From the NCBI GenBank assembly GCA_018398765.1, contig JAHBMJ010001151.1, forward strand, positions 46,062 to 106,904: 60,843 bases of DNA, written 5' to 3'. A program made the translations under genes and the position numbers. The notes beneath the pieces are model-generated. The model had not been told where the DNA came from. It searched no databases and saw nothing but the letters and a program-made list of their open reading frames with translations. Position 1 is the stretch's first letter; each line of letters opens with the position of its first letter. The DNA comes from Chromera velia. Lineage: Eukaryota > Sar > Chromeraceae. Below are positions 10,000 through 21,200 of the stretch, one piece after another.

Positions 10000-10281
10000 T
10001 GTGTGTGTGTGTGTGTGTGTGTGCGTCTGCAGTCCAAGACCGCGTCCTCGCCCCCACGAGAGAACGCGGAAGCTGAGAAGGAGAAGGATGGAGGAGCAAA
10101 GGACAAGTCGTCAAAAGAAAAAGAGAAGGACAAAGACAAGGAGAAGAAGAAGAGAGACAGGAAGGAAAAGCACAGGGTGGACAAAGAGAAGGACAAGGGG
10201 GGGCAAACAGGAACTGACGGGGGGGCGGGTGCTTCGGGGGCTGGGGGGGAGAAGAAAGGCCCGATTGTGATTGAATATTGA
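6567..10281 (+). CDS. TPR co-chaperone with Hsp90/Hsp70 carboxylate clamp (7 exons)
   Basis: Model exons: 6567-6609, 7182-7292, 7569-7621, 8035-8154, 8593-8717, 9211-9661, 10033-10281. All phases agree and give 383 residues ending in TGA. Residues about 20-150 are three TPR units of the type found in FKBP51/52, cyclophilin-40 and AIP: AHKAAGNELFKEGKHKEA, then LLNMSFAHLKTQNFKRA, then AKAFFRRAQALMELGDLEGA. The five clamp positions that grip the EEVD tail of Hsp90/Hsp70 are present: Lys24, Asn28, Asn89, Lys118, Arg122. The following helix (RLNKLLAEHKQKERDTYAKI) matches the seventh helix of immunophilin TPR domains. No isomerase domain precedes it. Residues 175-383 are Gly/Ser-rich and then strongly Lys/Glu/Asp-charged. 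A cytosolic chaperone adaptor is inferred. Exon 3 is the least certain; it was chosen because it restores the frame. Confidence 0.8.
8420..8565. repeat. (TCTG)n microsatellite tracts in TPR intron 4
   Basis: Two TCTG-rich tracts (about 8421-8458 and 8530-8560) flank a TTTC/GAAG-rich segment within the intron between 8154 and 8593. They account for the long Cys/Leu/Ser-rich open frames here, which are not genes. Confidence 0.9.
9733..10022. repeat. (CT)n, (GT)n and (TA)n tracts in TPR intron 6
   Basis: CT repeats at about 9733-9788, GT at about 9887-9925, TA at about 9951-9996 and GT at about 10000-10022 fill most of the intron between 9661 and 10033. The branch and acceptor region follows directly (TGCAG at 10028-10032). 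Confidence 0.9.
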
Positions 10282-12690
10282 AGGAAGGAAGGAAGGAAGG
10301 AAGGAAGCATTGAAAACACAGAAATGATAAATGGATGAATGAATGTTCAGTGGATGGATGGGTGGGTGGGTGAGAGCTTCCCCCTCTTCTTTCCTGGGCT
10401 TGTTTGAGGGCTGAGAAGGGGGAGGTTTCTTTGTCCTGCATTCTTTTCTTGTTTGGCTGAGAGCGACCCCAGATCAATGGATCGTTCCTTTGTTTCGTGT
10501 AAGTCATACGACCTACACACACACACACACACATACACACACACACACGCACACAGAGAAGGATGGACGGATGGGCGGGCGGGCGGGCGGACTTGTTGTC
10601 TAGTCCGGTTGTGCCAATCAGAGCGTCTCATGCCCCCCAGGGAGGGTGCGCTGTCGGATGTCCTAGCCTTAAATGTGACACTGAATAGGTGAATGGGTAA
10701 CTTAAACTCTTTACTTACTTGCTCAATCGCTCGGGATGTGCAGTTTTTGCTCCTTCTTTTTTACGTGTCAGTCCCTCACGTTTCTATTTACTCCCCGGGA
10801 CTCCCTCTGTTGGTCTGGCCGTCTCTTTTTTCCTTCGATCCGCCAGGTCCATCGCAGAGAAGAGAGACCTCCAGCATCAGTCGTGCGCCGGCGGGTGGGT
10901 GGGTGGGTGGTTGGAATGGAGGAAAGATCGATCGAAGGATGTTGACGCGACCCCCTTCCCTTTCTAGACAAGAAAGAAAGGGCGAGCTTGCATTCATCCG
11001 TCTTCATTTCTTCCTCAAGGCAGGCAGGCAACAAAAAACACAACAACATTTCTGGTCGGCGTACAGAACGGAGACGTCACGGAGGCACCGAGGAGGCTGG
11101 ATGTCGGAGAAGGCCGGTTTCGGGGGGGTGGGGGGGCCCGGGGTGGTCGTTCACTGTCATAGAATCAGTGCTGTAGAGCTTTTAAACCTGTATGCAATTT
11201 GAAGAAGAGATTGTCGTTCACCTTTCGGACATCCTACAGAAGGAAAGGGAAAAAAAGGGAAGGGGGAAAGGAAGGAAAGAAATGGGAGTGTGATGAGGTG
11301 CCTCTACTCCATTCCTCTTCTTGACCTCGTGCACATATATGCAGCTGCCGTTCTCTTTCTCCGTTTGTCCACGCATTGCTACTGAAAGCAGCGTACGGGA
11401 GCACATTTATACAGTATAGGAAGATCGATGACTCGAGAGATTGTAAAGAGAAAAGAAGGGATCTAGCTTTCTTTGTGCAGATGTCTCTCTTTGTGGGGAT
11501 GATTCTCGTCGTGTCATCCGAAAAACTGCCTGACTCGGTGCAGTCTTCAAAGTGTCCTGATTGAAACAACTGAAAAAACGGTTTAAAAACAGTTCATAAA
11601 AAAGAATGATGAATAGCTGGGTGACCCGGTAACGATTAGTTTTAATATTTCTTCTTATGTGTTCGATTTTACTTTTATTTTGAAACATGCGAATGAAAAA
11701 ATATTTAATATGAATCAAACATATATAGCTAACAAATAGTTTGAGGCGGTTAGAGCCAATGAGCCACCACTTAGGCTCCGGGCAACAATACGCAGCTGCT
11801 GAAGAATGCTTATAAAGGCCTCAATGCCGCCCCAGATGAAGGTACATATTCTTCCTCCTGCTTCGATCCCCCGCTTCTTAGAGTGACCCTAGTTTCCAAG
11901 CCACTTTCTTTTTTCGTAGACTGTGCGCAGCGCCGCTAGGCGTAGCGCCTAAGCGTTTCAAAGTTCAGGATGACTTAAGTGTGAGGCAACTTCCGAGTCA
12001 GAAAACTTAAAACAAACCTCTAGAAAAACCTTGCTAAACTACGCTTAAAGCCTAGCCGACCAATACAATTTATTATAAAAGCATTCTCATGTCCTAGCTC
12101 ATGTTTGTATCTGAATTATAGTAAACTAAATCTAAATTTAGAGATTTATACATATATGTTATGATTATGTATACATATATCTATATAACATAGCCAACAA
12201 TTGCATGTCAATAATAAATAAATGGTAGGGTCAGGTCTATTATTAAAGGCTATAGGCTGGGTTATAGGTGAATAAAGTTATAAACCTTATTAGACTCACG
12301 TTTTTTTCAAATATATATCATCATTGTCATTATGATCAGTTTCGCTTGTGATGTCAGCGGATAAAAGATGGTGGCACATTCGATTGCTTAGCCTGCTATC
12401 AATATGACTCATTATATGAGCTGTTTAAAAAAATGGCACTCCAGTCCTTAAACAACAATGAGGAAATTGCACAGCGTCTGCATGTATGGATAAGACCATA
12501 ATGCGTGTGCGTACTTTGTGGCGCTTTCCCCCTTCTTTCCTCTTGTTCTCCCTCTTTTGCATTTCCCATACAATTCATATACGAACCTTTCTGTACATTT
12601 CGGTCATTTGCCGATCGTTCTAAAAAAAAACCGCTAGAAAAACCGATACCATTCTAGAGGGACAAATCGATTGATTCAATGATTCTTTCT
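10282..12690. other. convergent intergenic region without a recognisable gene
   Basis: This lies between the 3' ends of the TPR gene (plus) and the dynein-like gene (minus). It begins with a GAAG tract (10282-10306) and a CA tract (about 10514-10552). The stretch to about 11560 is mixed-composition, with open frames of up to 169 codons that are not gene-like. From about 11560 to 12680 it is AT-rich, with no inverted-repeat element that I could define. Confidence 0.5.
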
Positions 12691-15600
12691 TTATCGGAAG
12701 ACCAGACGGGCGCCCCTCAATGCCCAAAGCAGAGGCTCTCCTTCGTTCATCTGCTCTCTTCCGACCGCGACAAGCTTTACCTCCTCTTCCTCTTGTAAGA
12801 TGTCCTCCTCCTCCTCTTCTCCTTCCGACTCTCCTCCATCAGAACCGTCACCTTCCCCGCCCTTTCCCCCTTTTCCCTGACCCCCCCCCCTGCCTTGTTT
12901 ACCCTTCTCACCTTCCTTGTCAGCACCTGATCCATCCTTCTGTCCGCTCTCCGCTGCTTGCCGGAGAGACATTACAGAGGGGACGGGGGCAACGCCGAAG
13001 ACTCCCGGAGAAAGCGAAAGGGACACACTCACCCCTTCACTTCCGGACTGCCCACTGCTCAATGCCACCCCCGAAAAAGCAGACGGTTCAGGATCGCACA
13101 GAAAAGGTAGTCGTGCGGCAATGCCACCCGAAAAACTTCCATCTGCCCCCCCCCCAAAACTTCCGATCCGACCATCAAACGGCCGACCCCCCATTCCTCC
13201 AAAAACTCCTCCCCCCACTCCCCCACCGCCGCTGTTCAAGAACACTTGATGTCCCCCCACACCCAGACCCGCCTCCGGACCCGAAAAAGCCGCGCGCACA
13301 GGCAGCCACACATACGAAGATGGTGCCCCCCCCGGTGCCTTCCCATCTTTCCGACGCCCAAACAGCCTCGGAGGCGGCTGTCTTTGTCTCTTGGGCTCTC
13401 TCTGTCGGCCCCCCCTCTGACCTGTTGCCACCTGCACTGAGGCAGACGGGGTCACCCCCTGTGTCGGGAGGATCGACCCGTCGGTGCTTCCAGAAATCAT
13501 CTGACCATCATGAGTGGGATCCCCCGCGCTGTGCGGATCGACAGGCGGTTGAACCTCCAGACTTGTGGGCACAGTTGCAGAAGTTAACGTAGGACTTACT
13601 GTCTGTTGTGACTGCTGGGGTTGGTGCTGAGGCGCTGCAGGGGAGCCAGACGCCACGGGGGAGTCCTCTGTTTCCGACTCCGACTCCGACTCTGCGTAAC
13701 AGATGTACCGTGAGGGTGCCAGAAGTGCTGAGCCTTCCCAACTGGGTGTGATTGTTTCCCCTTCCGAGTCCTCATGGACGGTTTTATTCCTGCCCCTCAA
13801 CCGTCTGCAGGCCATGTCGGGGAGACGGGAGGTCCCGTCGAGGAGTCGGTGGAGCTGATTCAAAGGCCAGACGAAAACGCGGGCTTGGAAGGGAATTTCG
13901 GTGTCCCCTGTTGTCTGTGCTCCCGTCAAGTCCCGACCTGCGCAGGAAGAGGAAGGGGAATTTGAATTTGAATTTCCTCCGTCCATTCCAAAAGCACCCG
14001 CACCAGGACGAGAAGGAGGGGGGGAAGGGGTACCGTCATCGTCTCTCAGTTCCACCTCCCCGTCATCATCCCCTCCCCCTCCCCGCGAGTGTCCAGAGAT
14101 TGTACCCGGAGTCTGGCGTCGACAGGGATCTCCTGCGATGGTGGCGGGGGAGTTGAGCGTCGGGAGGCTCTGCATGACTGGGAGGGCCATCAGGGCTGCG
14201 GAGCTCTTTTGGCCCTGCTTTGCATTTGGGGAGTCGTCTCTTCCTTTTCCCCCTGCTGGGCTCTCCCCATTTCCTCCTCTCGTCCCCCCCCTGGGCGACG
14301 ATCCCCGAGAGCCCCCCGACTTCTTCCCTCCTGAGGCTGCCGGCCCACTTCTTCGAGAGACGCCCCAGGGTGTGAGTTCGGCACCCCCTCGGAGACTCAT
14401 GGAAGCAATGTCTACACAGAGGGCCTGGATGTCGGGGAGGGGGAGGCCGTGGGGGTGCATGGGCATCGGGACGGGAAGCGGCATTCCTTCCTGCTGCTGC
14501 TGTCCCCCTGCACCAGAATTCCCCCCTCGGCCCTCAGCCCCTCCATCTCCACCCATATCACCCTCCTGCCCTCCTTCCCCTTCACCTTCCTCCCCTTCAT
14601 TTTCTTCTCCTCCTTCCCTGTTTTCAACCCCCCCGCCCCCTCCCTTGCCTCGCTCTTCGACTTCGTCCTCCTCATCGTCGTCGTCATCTCGTCCTACCTG
14701 TCCGTCTGCAAACGGAACCCCCACCGCCATGCCTGCCGCTGCCAACACACGCAATTCCCTTGGAGCGCGGGTCCCTGCAGGCATCAGGCAAGCGGGGGGT
14801 GTGGACCTCCAGTGCCCCCCTGAGGAGGCCGAATTTTGGATCGAAGATTGCGCACGTTTCCACAACATCCCTCCGCAGATGTCCCACACGAGGGTACAGT
14901 CGCTCGACGCCCACCCCATCCTCTCGGCCAGATGCGCTTTCAGAAACGCCAAAAACGCAGCAGGGCGGAGGTAGCTTGACAACTTCACCACAGGTACGGG
15001 GGAGTGAGCAGTGCCCGGGGGCAGGGCACGCACGTACTCGAGAGCACCCTTGATTTCTTTCGAAGGACACCCCACTGAAACCATCGGGTGCTCACAAGGC
15101 GCCACAAGAGAGCCGGCAGCCCAGGGGGCAAGCCTCCGACCACTGCCACCAAGAACCTCTACTGCGGCAAGCCAGAGGGCTACAGACTTGCGCAGCCACT
15201 CCGGTGCTTCTGGTCCCGCAGCGTTTTGCTGTTCTTGCAGTTGCTGCTGTGCGCTATGGGATCCCCCCGTTGCTTGCATTGCCCCTCCCCCCCCTACGGG
15301 TTTTCCCTTCTTTGCAGCACTGAGGGCATCCCTGCTGGCAGAGGCTTCACTCAGCAGCTGTGCTAGTCGGAAGGTTCTTTTGGTCATCTCAGCTTGGATG
15401 GCAGCCGTGAAGGGTGCAAGAAGCTTCACCCATTGAGAAGGAAGAGAACCCCTCATGAGATCGCATAGCAATCTCTCTGAGGAGGGAGAGAGGCAACCCC
15501 AGAGGGAAAACCCGGATGGCCCTCCTTCTCCGTCTCCGTTTGCCCCCCTCTCTCCCTCACTGTCTCGTGACCTTTCACCAGAAGACAGACTGCGATTCTG

Positions 15601-15783
15601 CTGGGCGCTGCCTCCGTCAATTCCCCCCCCTCCAGGCTGTCCTCCCCCGAAATCTCCATAGTCAACGTTCTGGTGCTCCTGCTCAACCAACCCCCCCCTT
15701 TGTGTCTCTGCTGGCTGTGTGTGAGCAGACGATGCGATCGCTTGCAACTCAGCCAGAAGCCTCGTCAGGGGGACGCAGAGACC
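12691..15783 (-). CDS. dynein-like gene, exon 20: C-terminal domain and stop
   Basis: 1,030 codons plus TAA (12691-12693). GLCVPLTRLLAEL, LSPSSERLLCDLMRGSLPSQ then WVKLLAPFTAAI follow the AIKG...MS-x2-LE...VP-x2-W...YPSLKPL order of the dynein C-terminus. YLRPAAFLAFLKAHLAERMG stands for the FF-x-PQAFLTG-x-LQ element. YVWLPVRAAFSG and LLWALRGARLVFR at the end stand for the last two strands. Large Gly/Ser/Pro and acidic insertions roughly triple its usual length. Confidence 0.8.
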   Translation of the reverse strand, partial: GLCVPLTRLLAELQAIASSAHTQPAETQRGGLVEQEHQNVDYGDFGGGQPGGGGIDGGSAQQNRSLSSGERSRDSEGERGANGDGEGGPSGFSLWGCLSPSSERLLCDLMRGSLPSQWVKLLAPFTAAIQAEMTKRTFRLAQLLSEASASRDALSAAKKGKPVGGGGAMQATGGSHSAQQQLQEQQNAAGPEAPEWLRKSVALWLAAVEVLGGSGRRLAPWAAGSLVAPCEHPMVSVGCPSKEIKGALEYVRALPPGTAHSPVPVVKLSSYLRPAAFLAFLKAHLAERMGWASSDCTLVWDICGGMLWKRAQSSIQNSASSGGHWRSTPPACLMPAGTRAPRELRVLAAAGMAVGVPFADGQVGRDDDDDEEDEVEERGKGGGGGVENREGGEENEGEEGEGEGGQEGDMGGDGGAEGRGGNSGAGGQQQQEGMPLPVPMPMHPHGLPLPDIQALCVDIASMSLRGGAELTPWGVSRRSGPAASGGKKSGGSRGSSPRGGTRGGNGESPAGGKGRDDSPNAKQGQKSSAALMALPVMQSLPTLNSPATIAGDPCRRQTPGTISGHSRGGGGDDDGEVELRDDDGTPSPPPSRPGAGAFGMDGGNSNSNSPSSSCAGRDLTGAQTTGDTEIPFQARVFVWPLNQLHRLLDGTSRLPDMACRRLRGRNKTVHEDSEGETITPSWEGSALLAPSRYICYAESESESETEDSPVASGSPAAPQHQPQQSQQTVSPTLTSATVPTSLEVQPPVDPHSAGDPTHDGQMISGSTDGSILPTQGVTPSASVQVATGQRGGRQREPKRQRQPPPRLFGRRKDGKAPGGAPSSYVWLPVRAAFSGPEAGLGVGGHQVFLNSGGGGVGGGVFGGMGGRPFDGRIGSFGGGADGSFSGGIAARLPFLCDPEPSAFSGVALSSGQSGSEGVSVSLSLSPGVFGVAPVPSVMSLRQAAESGQKDGSGADKEGEKGKQGRGGGQGKGGKGGEGDGSDGGESEGEEEEEDILQEEEEVKLVAVGREQMNEGEPLLWALRGARLVFR

Positions 15784-18180
15784 CTGCAGGCAGGCAAAGT
15801 TGAATGAACGCATGGATCGGGAAAGTAAGAGAAAAACCCGGTTACTGGCTCGCTCAAACGGGTAAGAAAGAAACTCGAAATTGAAGCTAGATGGAAACAA
15901 GTGAAAAGAAAATAACCGCAGGCCCGTCGGGCGGGCGGGCATCGGAAGGGGGGGGGGGGACATTGAATGCCTTCCTTGAATGAATGAGTTTTTCCTTTGA
16001 GTGAGCTCGACTCTGCATGAGTGGTTTCATCTTCAAACAAAACACCTGCAAGCAGAAAAGACATGGCACCCTCCCCTCCACTCCAGTCTTTATGAATAGA
16101 GACAGACAGACCTGAAGAATTTGCTGCACGTTCCTCAACTCGTCCCTGTGAAAACCCACAAGCGCCGTGCCGCTCCGCAGACCCGCTGGAGCCATCCGTC
16201 TGGGTCCGCCCTTGGTACCCGACCATCGTCGTGGGCCCTCGTTCTCTCCGTCTTCCCCCAGACTCCCTGATCTTCCCTCTCCTCCCTCAAGTTTTCCTAT
16301 GGAGGCCGATGCTTCAGGTGATCGTCTGTCCGCTGCATCGCTTTCTTCGTCTTCGTCTGAGGATCCGTCGTCGTCTTCTTCTTCGTCGTCCTCTCCCCTG
16401 TCCTCTGTCATCGTCACAGGTTCCTGAAGTTGTCTCAGCACAAAGGTAAGAGACTCAATCAGACGCTCAAACACCAACTGAAGCCCCCGACGGATAAACT
16501 CAGTCAGACCAGGAAGAAGGGCAGAGGCCCAACCCCTCAGCAACACACACGTCCGAAGAAGTGCTGCCTCCCTCACACTCAACGCAGACCGGAGACTTTC
16601 CGGCAGCCCCCTTCCCCCTCCCGACGAGGAGGACGACCCACTGCGCGGGCGGTCGGGCCCTGTCAGATCTGAGAGCACTGAGCACACACTGGAAGGCCGG
16701 AGTCCTCCAATATATCCGCTCAGCGTCTTGCTTGAGATCTTGATTAGACTCTTCTTTGAAAGTGAAAACATACTAATCGCACCCACAGCAGACGACCCAA
16801 AGGCCCCGGACCCAATCGCCAGATTCAACGAACACCCAGGAACGCCCCAATCGAGAGGAGGGGCGTCAATCTTTCCTCCCGCACGCAAGCGTAGAGGGCC
16901 CCAGGAAGGCCGACTGGGTATCGGTCCAAGAGCGAACGGTCCGACCCCCGAGAAGGTGGGGAAAATCGGTCCGGATGTGGACGTGTTTGAGATGGCAGGA
17001 TCGATACCTTGAAGGAATACCCCCCCAGCCACCGCAACCTGTCCGCAGAATCGGAGCACCAAATCCCCCTTCAGGACCGCACTTTCAAAGAACACACCCC
17101 TATCAGTAGAGGAGATGCGTGTGATCCCTTCTCCCTGTGTACCCCCCTTTCCCGTCTCTTCTCGAAAGTCCATCAACCCACAGAGGCCCAGGAACATCCC
17201 AGAACGGGCAAACATGTCCCTGAGAACTTTCACGCCCCCCCCCACGGAGACCGGTGACTGGGCGCCATTGCGTTTCTCCACCGGCGGCTGGAGGCTCAGG
17301 AGCTCTTCTAGGCAGTCCCAGTCAGCCATCAATAGAAGGGCAGAGGACAGATGACTCAGATCGGAGATCACCGGACTGGGAGTCGATCCGGAGACTGATG
17401 AGTTGATCTGATCCCCTAACTCAGCCTGATGCTGGTCGGAAGGATGTTGCAGGAAGGAACCTCCGCCGTGTCCTTCCCCTCCTCCTCCAAAGAAACGACT
17501 GCCCCCTGGTGTCGTTCTGATTTCGTGCAACTTCTGTGCTATCGCCAAGACCACTTCGTGCACCTGCCTGCGGCTCCGTCTCAAAAATGCGGAGAGTGTG
17601 TCCACTGCATTCAACACGGGGGGACGGAGAACGAGGGACGCCTCGAACTCGTCTCTGTATCCTCCGGCCTGCCCGCCGCCCTGCTGCTGCTGTTGCTTTG
17701 ACTGTTGTCCTGAAACGACAACACTTCGACGGCTGTTCGGCCTGCAAGCAAGCAAGTGGAGATATGCAACAATCAAAAGAAGCTAGGGGAATCCGGTGCG
17801 ACATTTCAGTTTGTCTTTCTGTACATCCATAGATCGGCCTGCCTGATGAATCCTCTCCCTGCCTCTTTCTTTCGAGACAATTCACATGAAAAATGGAATC
17901 TTTGTATCCTTATCTTCCTGTCTGTCGGTCGCTCTGTCTTTCTGTATGCAAGCTTACCTGCGTCACTCTCTTTTCCATCCACTTTTCTCTTTCCCTTCCC
18001 TGTCCAGGTGCCTTCAGTGCCCCACTCACTCTCTCTCTCTCTCTCTGTGTGTTTGGACTGTGGCACTAAATGTGCTCATCCAATTTCTTACTTTGCATCT
18101 ACGGCGCGCTGCAAGTGAAGTTGAAGGTGCGTTCCAAGAACAAAACTACAATGCCGATCAGATGATACACGGAGATGAAA

Positions 18181-18212
<32 letters not shown>

Positions 18213-21200
18213 ATTCTGTCTGTGAGAGTGCCGTCCTGCTTTTCCCATTTTGAGCACTCCGCTGTCCTTCCAAACGACCGACCGACCCTGCAGCTTCTTG
18301 AGGTCCTCTTCTTCCTTTCGAAGGAGGTGCAGGCACGGCGCCTCCCTTTACTCCCATAGGGCTTCCCTCGAGCTCTGCAGTTGCTGACGCCTTTAGTCCT
18401 TGGCCTGCGAGTGTTTGCATTTGAGGCAACGCAGAGCAAAGGAGATGCAGGGGCAGGACAGACGACGAGAGGTCTGGTCTGTGCTCTGCGAAGGATCCGG
18501 TAGGGAAGGCGGAAGAGAAAGCAGAGGACGACGAGGGGGTCCAGGGAACCGCAGAGGATCGGCTGCTGAGGGAAAGACAGAGAGCCGCCAGACACCCCTC
18601 ACCCCCAGACCCGAGAGCCGTCTCTGTGCACAGAGCGGCTCTGGCTAGACGTCGACGTGCCCTGTTGGACAGTCCGAGACACACTGATTGTCCCTCATCC
18701 ACCTTGATGGATTTCGGGAGGATGATGTGAGCAGTTTTGTCCTTGTCCTTCTGCGCAGGGCTGTCAGCTGACGCTGGCGGCTTGCGGGTGGGAGGACCAA
18801 AAGTCCAAAGTTTGGCGGCTTCGAGTGCGGTGTCGAGGTTTTCTGGGTCCTTCAGGGACTGTGTCCCCTCATGTGACCGTGCTCTGGAGACTGCAGACAC
18901 AGAATCCACAACAGCACGAACACTCGACGGGGCATTCTGAGAAGGTGCTGCGACTCCGCTGGTGACCATCCCGAGAGAGCCGGAGAGACACCGGAGGGGT
19001 GCAAACAAGACCGGATCCTCCCTGAATGCCCTCAGCATGGCTTCACGCTGTTCCTCTTTCTCAGCCGCCTCTTCTAAAATGACAGAGGTCTTTGCCATCG
19101 CCTTCTTTGCCAAAGCCTTCAGCCTGGAGTGCCGACCTCCCTCTGCACCGACACTGAGACTCTGTTGGGCTCTTGGCGGTGCTGTGGGATTCGGGCGCGG
19201 AGACGGTGAAGCGCCTCCGGAGACAATCCACTCTATGATTGTTCGAATTTCCTCATACAGACGTGCCTGTCGCTTTGCAGAGAGAACGGAAAACATGAGG
19301 GGGCGGCACTCTGGAAGGACGGTCGAGACTATATGCCCCAGTACTCTCCTGCTCCCTCGTCGCTGATCAAGCTCTGCAACCTTCATGCGGGCTCTGACTG
19401 CAAGGGAACCCTCTGAGGGTATGCACAGATTCACCACTGCATCCAGTCCCGCTAGGTATTCATGGAACAGCGTTGCTGCACATTTAGTGGTCTTCAGATT
19501 CGGAGGGCCTGTCAGGGAGAGGGGAAGGCCGAAAGGACTTGCAGTGGGAACTGCAGAGGCTCCCTGTCCGTCTCCACTCCTTAAGGCCAAGACGGCATGA
19601 GTGTAGGCCAAGAGGAACACACCCCGTTTGAAGACACCTCGGAGGAGGGCGTGCAGGAGAGCAGCAGTCTTTCCAACATGGAGGGCTGACAGCGCCCCCC
19701 GAGCGCCTTTAATTTCAGAGTCGAGGTCAGCAGCTGCAGCATCTTTCAGGGGATTGACGGAAAAAGTGAAGAAACTGGCGCACGGATGACACTGTGCGAG
19801 TCCCCCCACTAAAGGAGGGCCTCCAAAGTTTCCCGTAAGCTGGTGCCTCGCTGAGAGAACAGCAGCGAGGCGCACCTGGTCGGGCAGCCTTCCAGACCGC
19901 GGTATCATCGCAGCGACTGCCTCCTTCTCCTTTTCACGCACCAAATCCTGCTGTGGCTGCTGCTGCTGTCGTCCTAATTTGTTTCTTCCCGGACCCCACT
20001 GTGTATCTTCTGCTGACTTCTGTAGTTGCACTTTATCGAGTGCCAGTGAAGATCTGGAACGTGCTTCTGGTCTGAAGGGGTCTGTTGACGGAAAGCGATT
20101 ATAGGCGGAGGCGCCGATGCCTGTCCCCAAAGCCATCCGCACAAGACCCTCAAACCTCGTGATGGATCCGTGCTGTGCCAGTGCGGCCAGAGCTGGTGAT
20201 TTCTTCCCTCCAGCGTTGGACTCCCCTTCACGTCCCACAGGTACGTTGTGTTCAATATCGAAAGGGGAGAGGCGAGACGGAGACCTTCCTATGATCTTCA
20301 CACACGAGGAGAGAATGTTGGAGGGGAGAAGATCAGGCAGTCTGTGCGCAAAGCTCTCAGGCAATCTCAGCACCAGAAGCGCACCCGGTGCGATGTTCAT
20401 CCCGCCCCCCGGCCACCCTCCAAACGACCCACTCACACCTTCACCTCCACCTCCACCCGCTGCCAGAGCGAGCGCCTGTCGTTCTGCCGACCCGACGCCC
20501 GCGGACCCTGCGACCCCCGCCCCACGAGAGAACGCAACCAGTCTCTTACCGAAAGAGTTCGAAGACCCCTCAGTGATGTCCGAAGCTTTGTAGAGATCCG
20601 ACAGGGTCTGTTTGGCTGCAAAGGAAAAGCCAATCGCGGGAGGCGCCGAGGGCTCTGGGAGGCAAGCGAGGGCCTCTGCGATTTCCGGCATCTCCAGATC
20701 TGTGCATGTCAAATGTTCTCTCGGCCCTCTTGCAAACAGGCCATGAAGAACGCTGCGTGGTGCCTCGACGTAATTTCCAGACAAGGCTTCCAGACGTGCC
20801 GTGGGGCGGGGATGCGTCCCGCCTGCCTCGGTTGTCACCTCCGCCCCCGACACTGGGGGCAGCTCCATACGGCAATCTGCAGAGAGGCACGGGGGGGGGA
20901 AGGAATCAATTCCGTATTTCACCATTCGAATACACAGCTGCAAAAAAAAGATGCAGACACTTCCTGAGGCCATCGAAGGCATTGATTGAAGACTTCATAA
21001 AGGAAGGGAACCAACAGTCCACCTCTTGGACATGAGGTGTAGGAAAAAACACAGGGGGGAGCGAGAGAAAGACTGGCACATTCGTGGTACCATAATTCGG
21101 AAACACAGCAAGGACGCTTAAAAAAAAGAACCGACCGAAAGCTCCGGCAGGGCTCCTGACAGGAGGAAACCTAGTTGTGGGGACGAACCCAAACCCTACA

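Noticed and set aside
9725-10552. 275-codon minus-strand frame with Tyr/Ile and Thr/His runs
   Set aside because: It is produced by TA, GT and CT dinucleotide tracts in the TPR gene's last intron and by the antisense of its Lys-rich exon.
10693-11202. 169-codon plus-strand frame beginning MGNLN, superficially acylation-like
   Set aside because: Composition is irregular, with no folded segment. The region contains microsatellite-like GGGT and GGCA runs and competing frames on both strands.
11735-11900. tRNA-like B-box word (CTTCGATCCC) in the AT-rich region
   Set aside because: No matching A box, acceptor stem or anticodon arm could be folded around it.
12720-16427. Several plus-strand Pro/Ser-rich frames of up to 357 codons
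   Set aside because: They are antisense shadows of Gly-rich exons 19 and 20 of the dynein-like gene, which has domain-level support on the minus strand.
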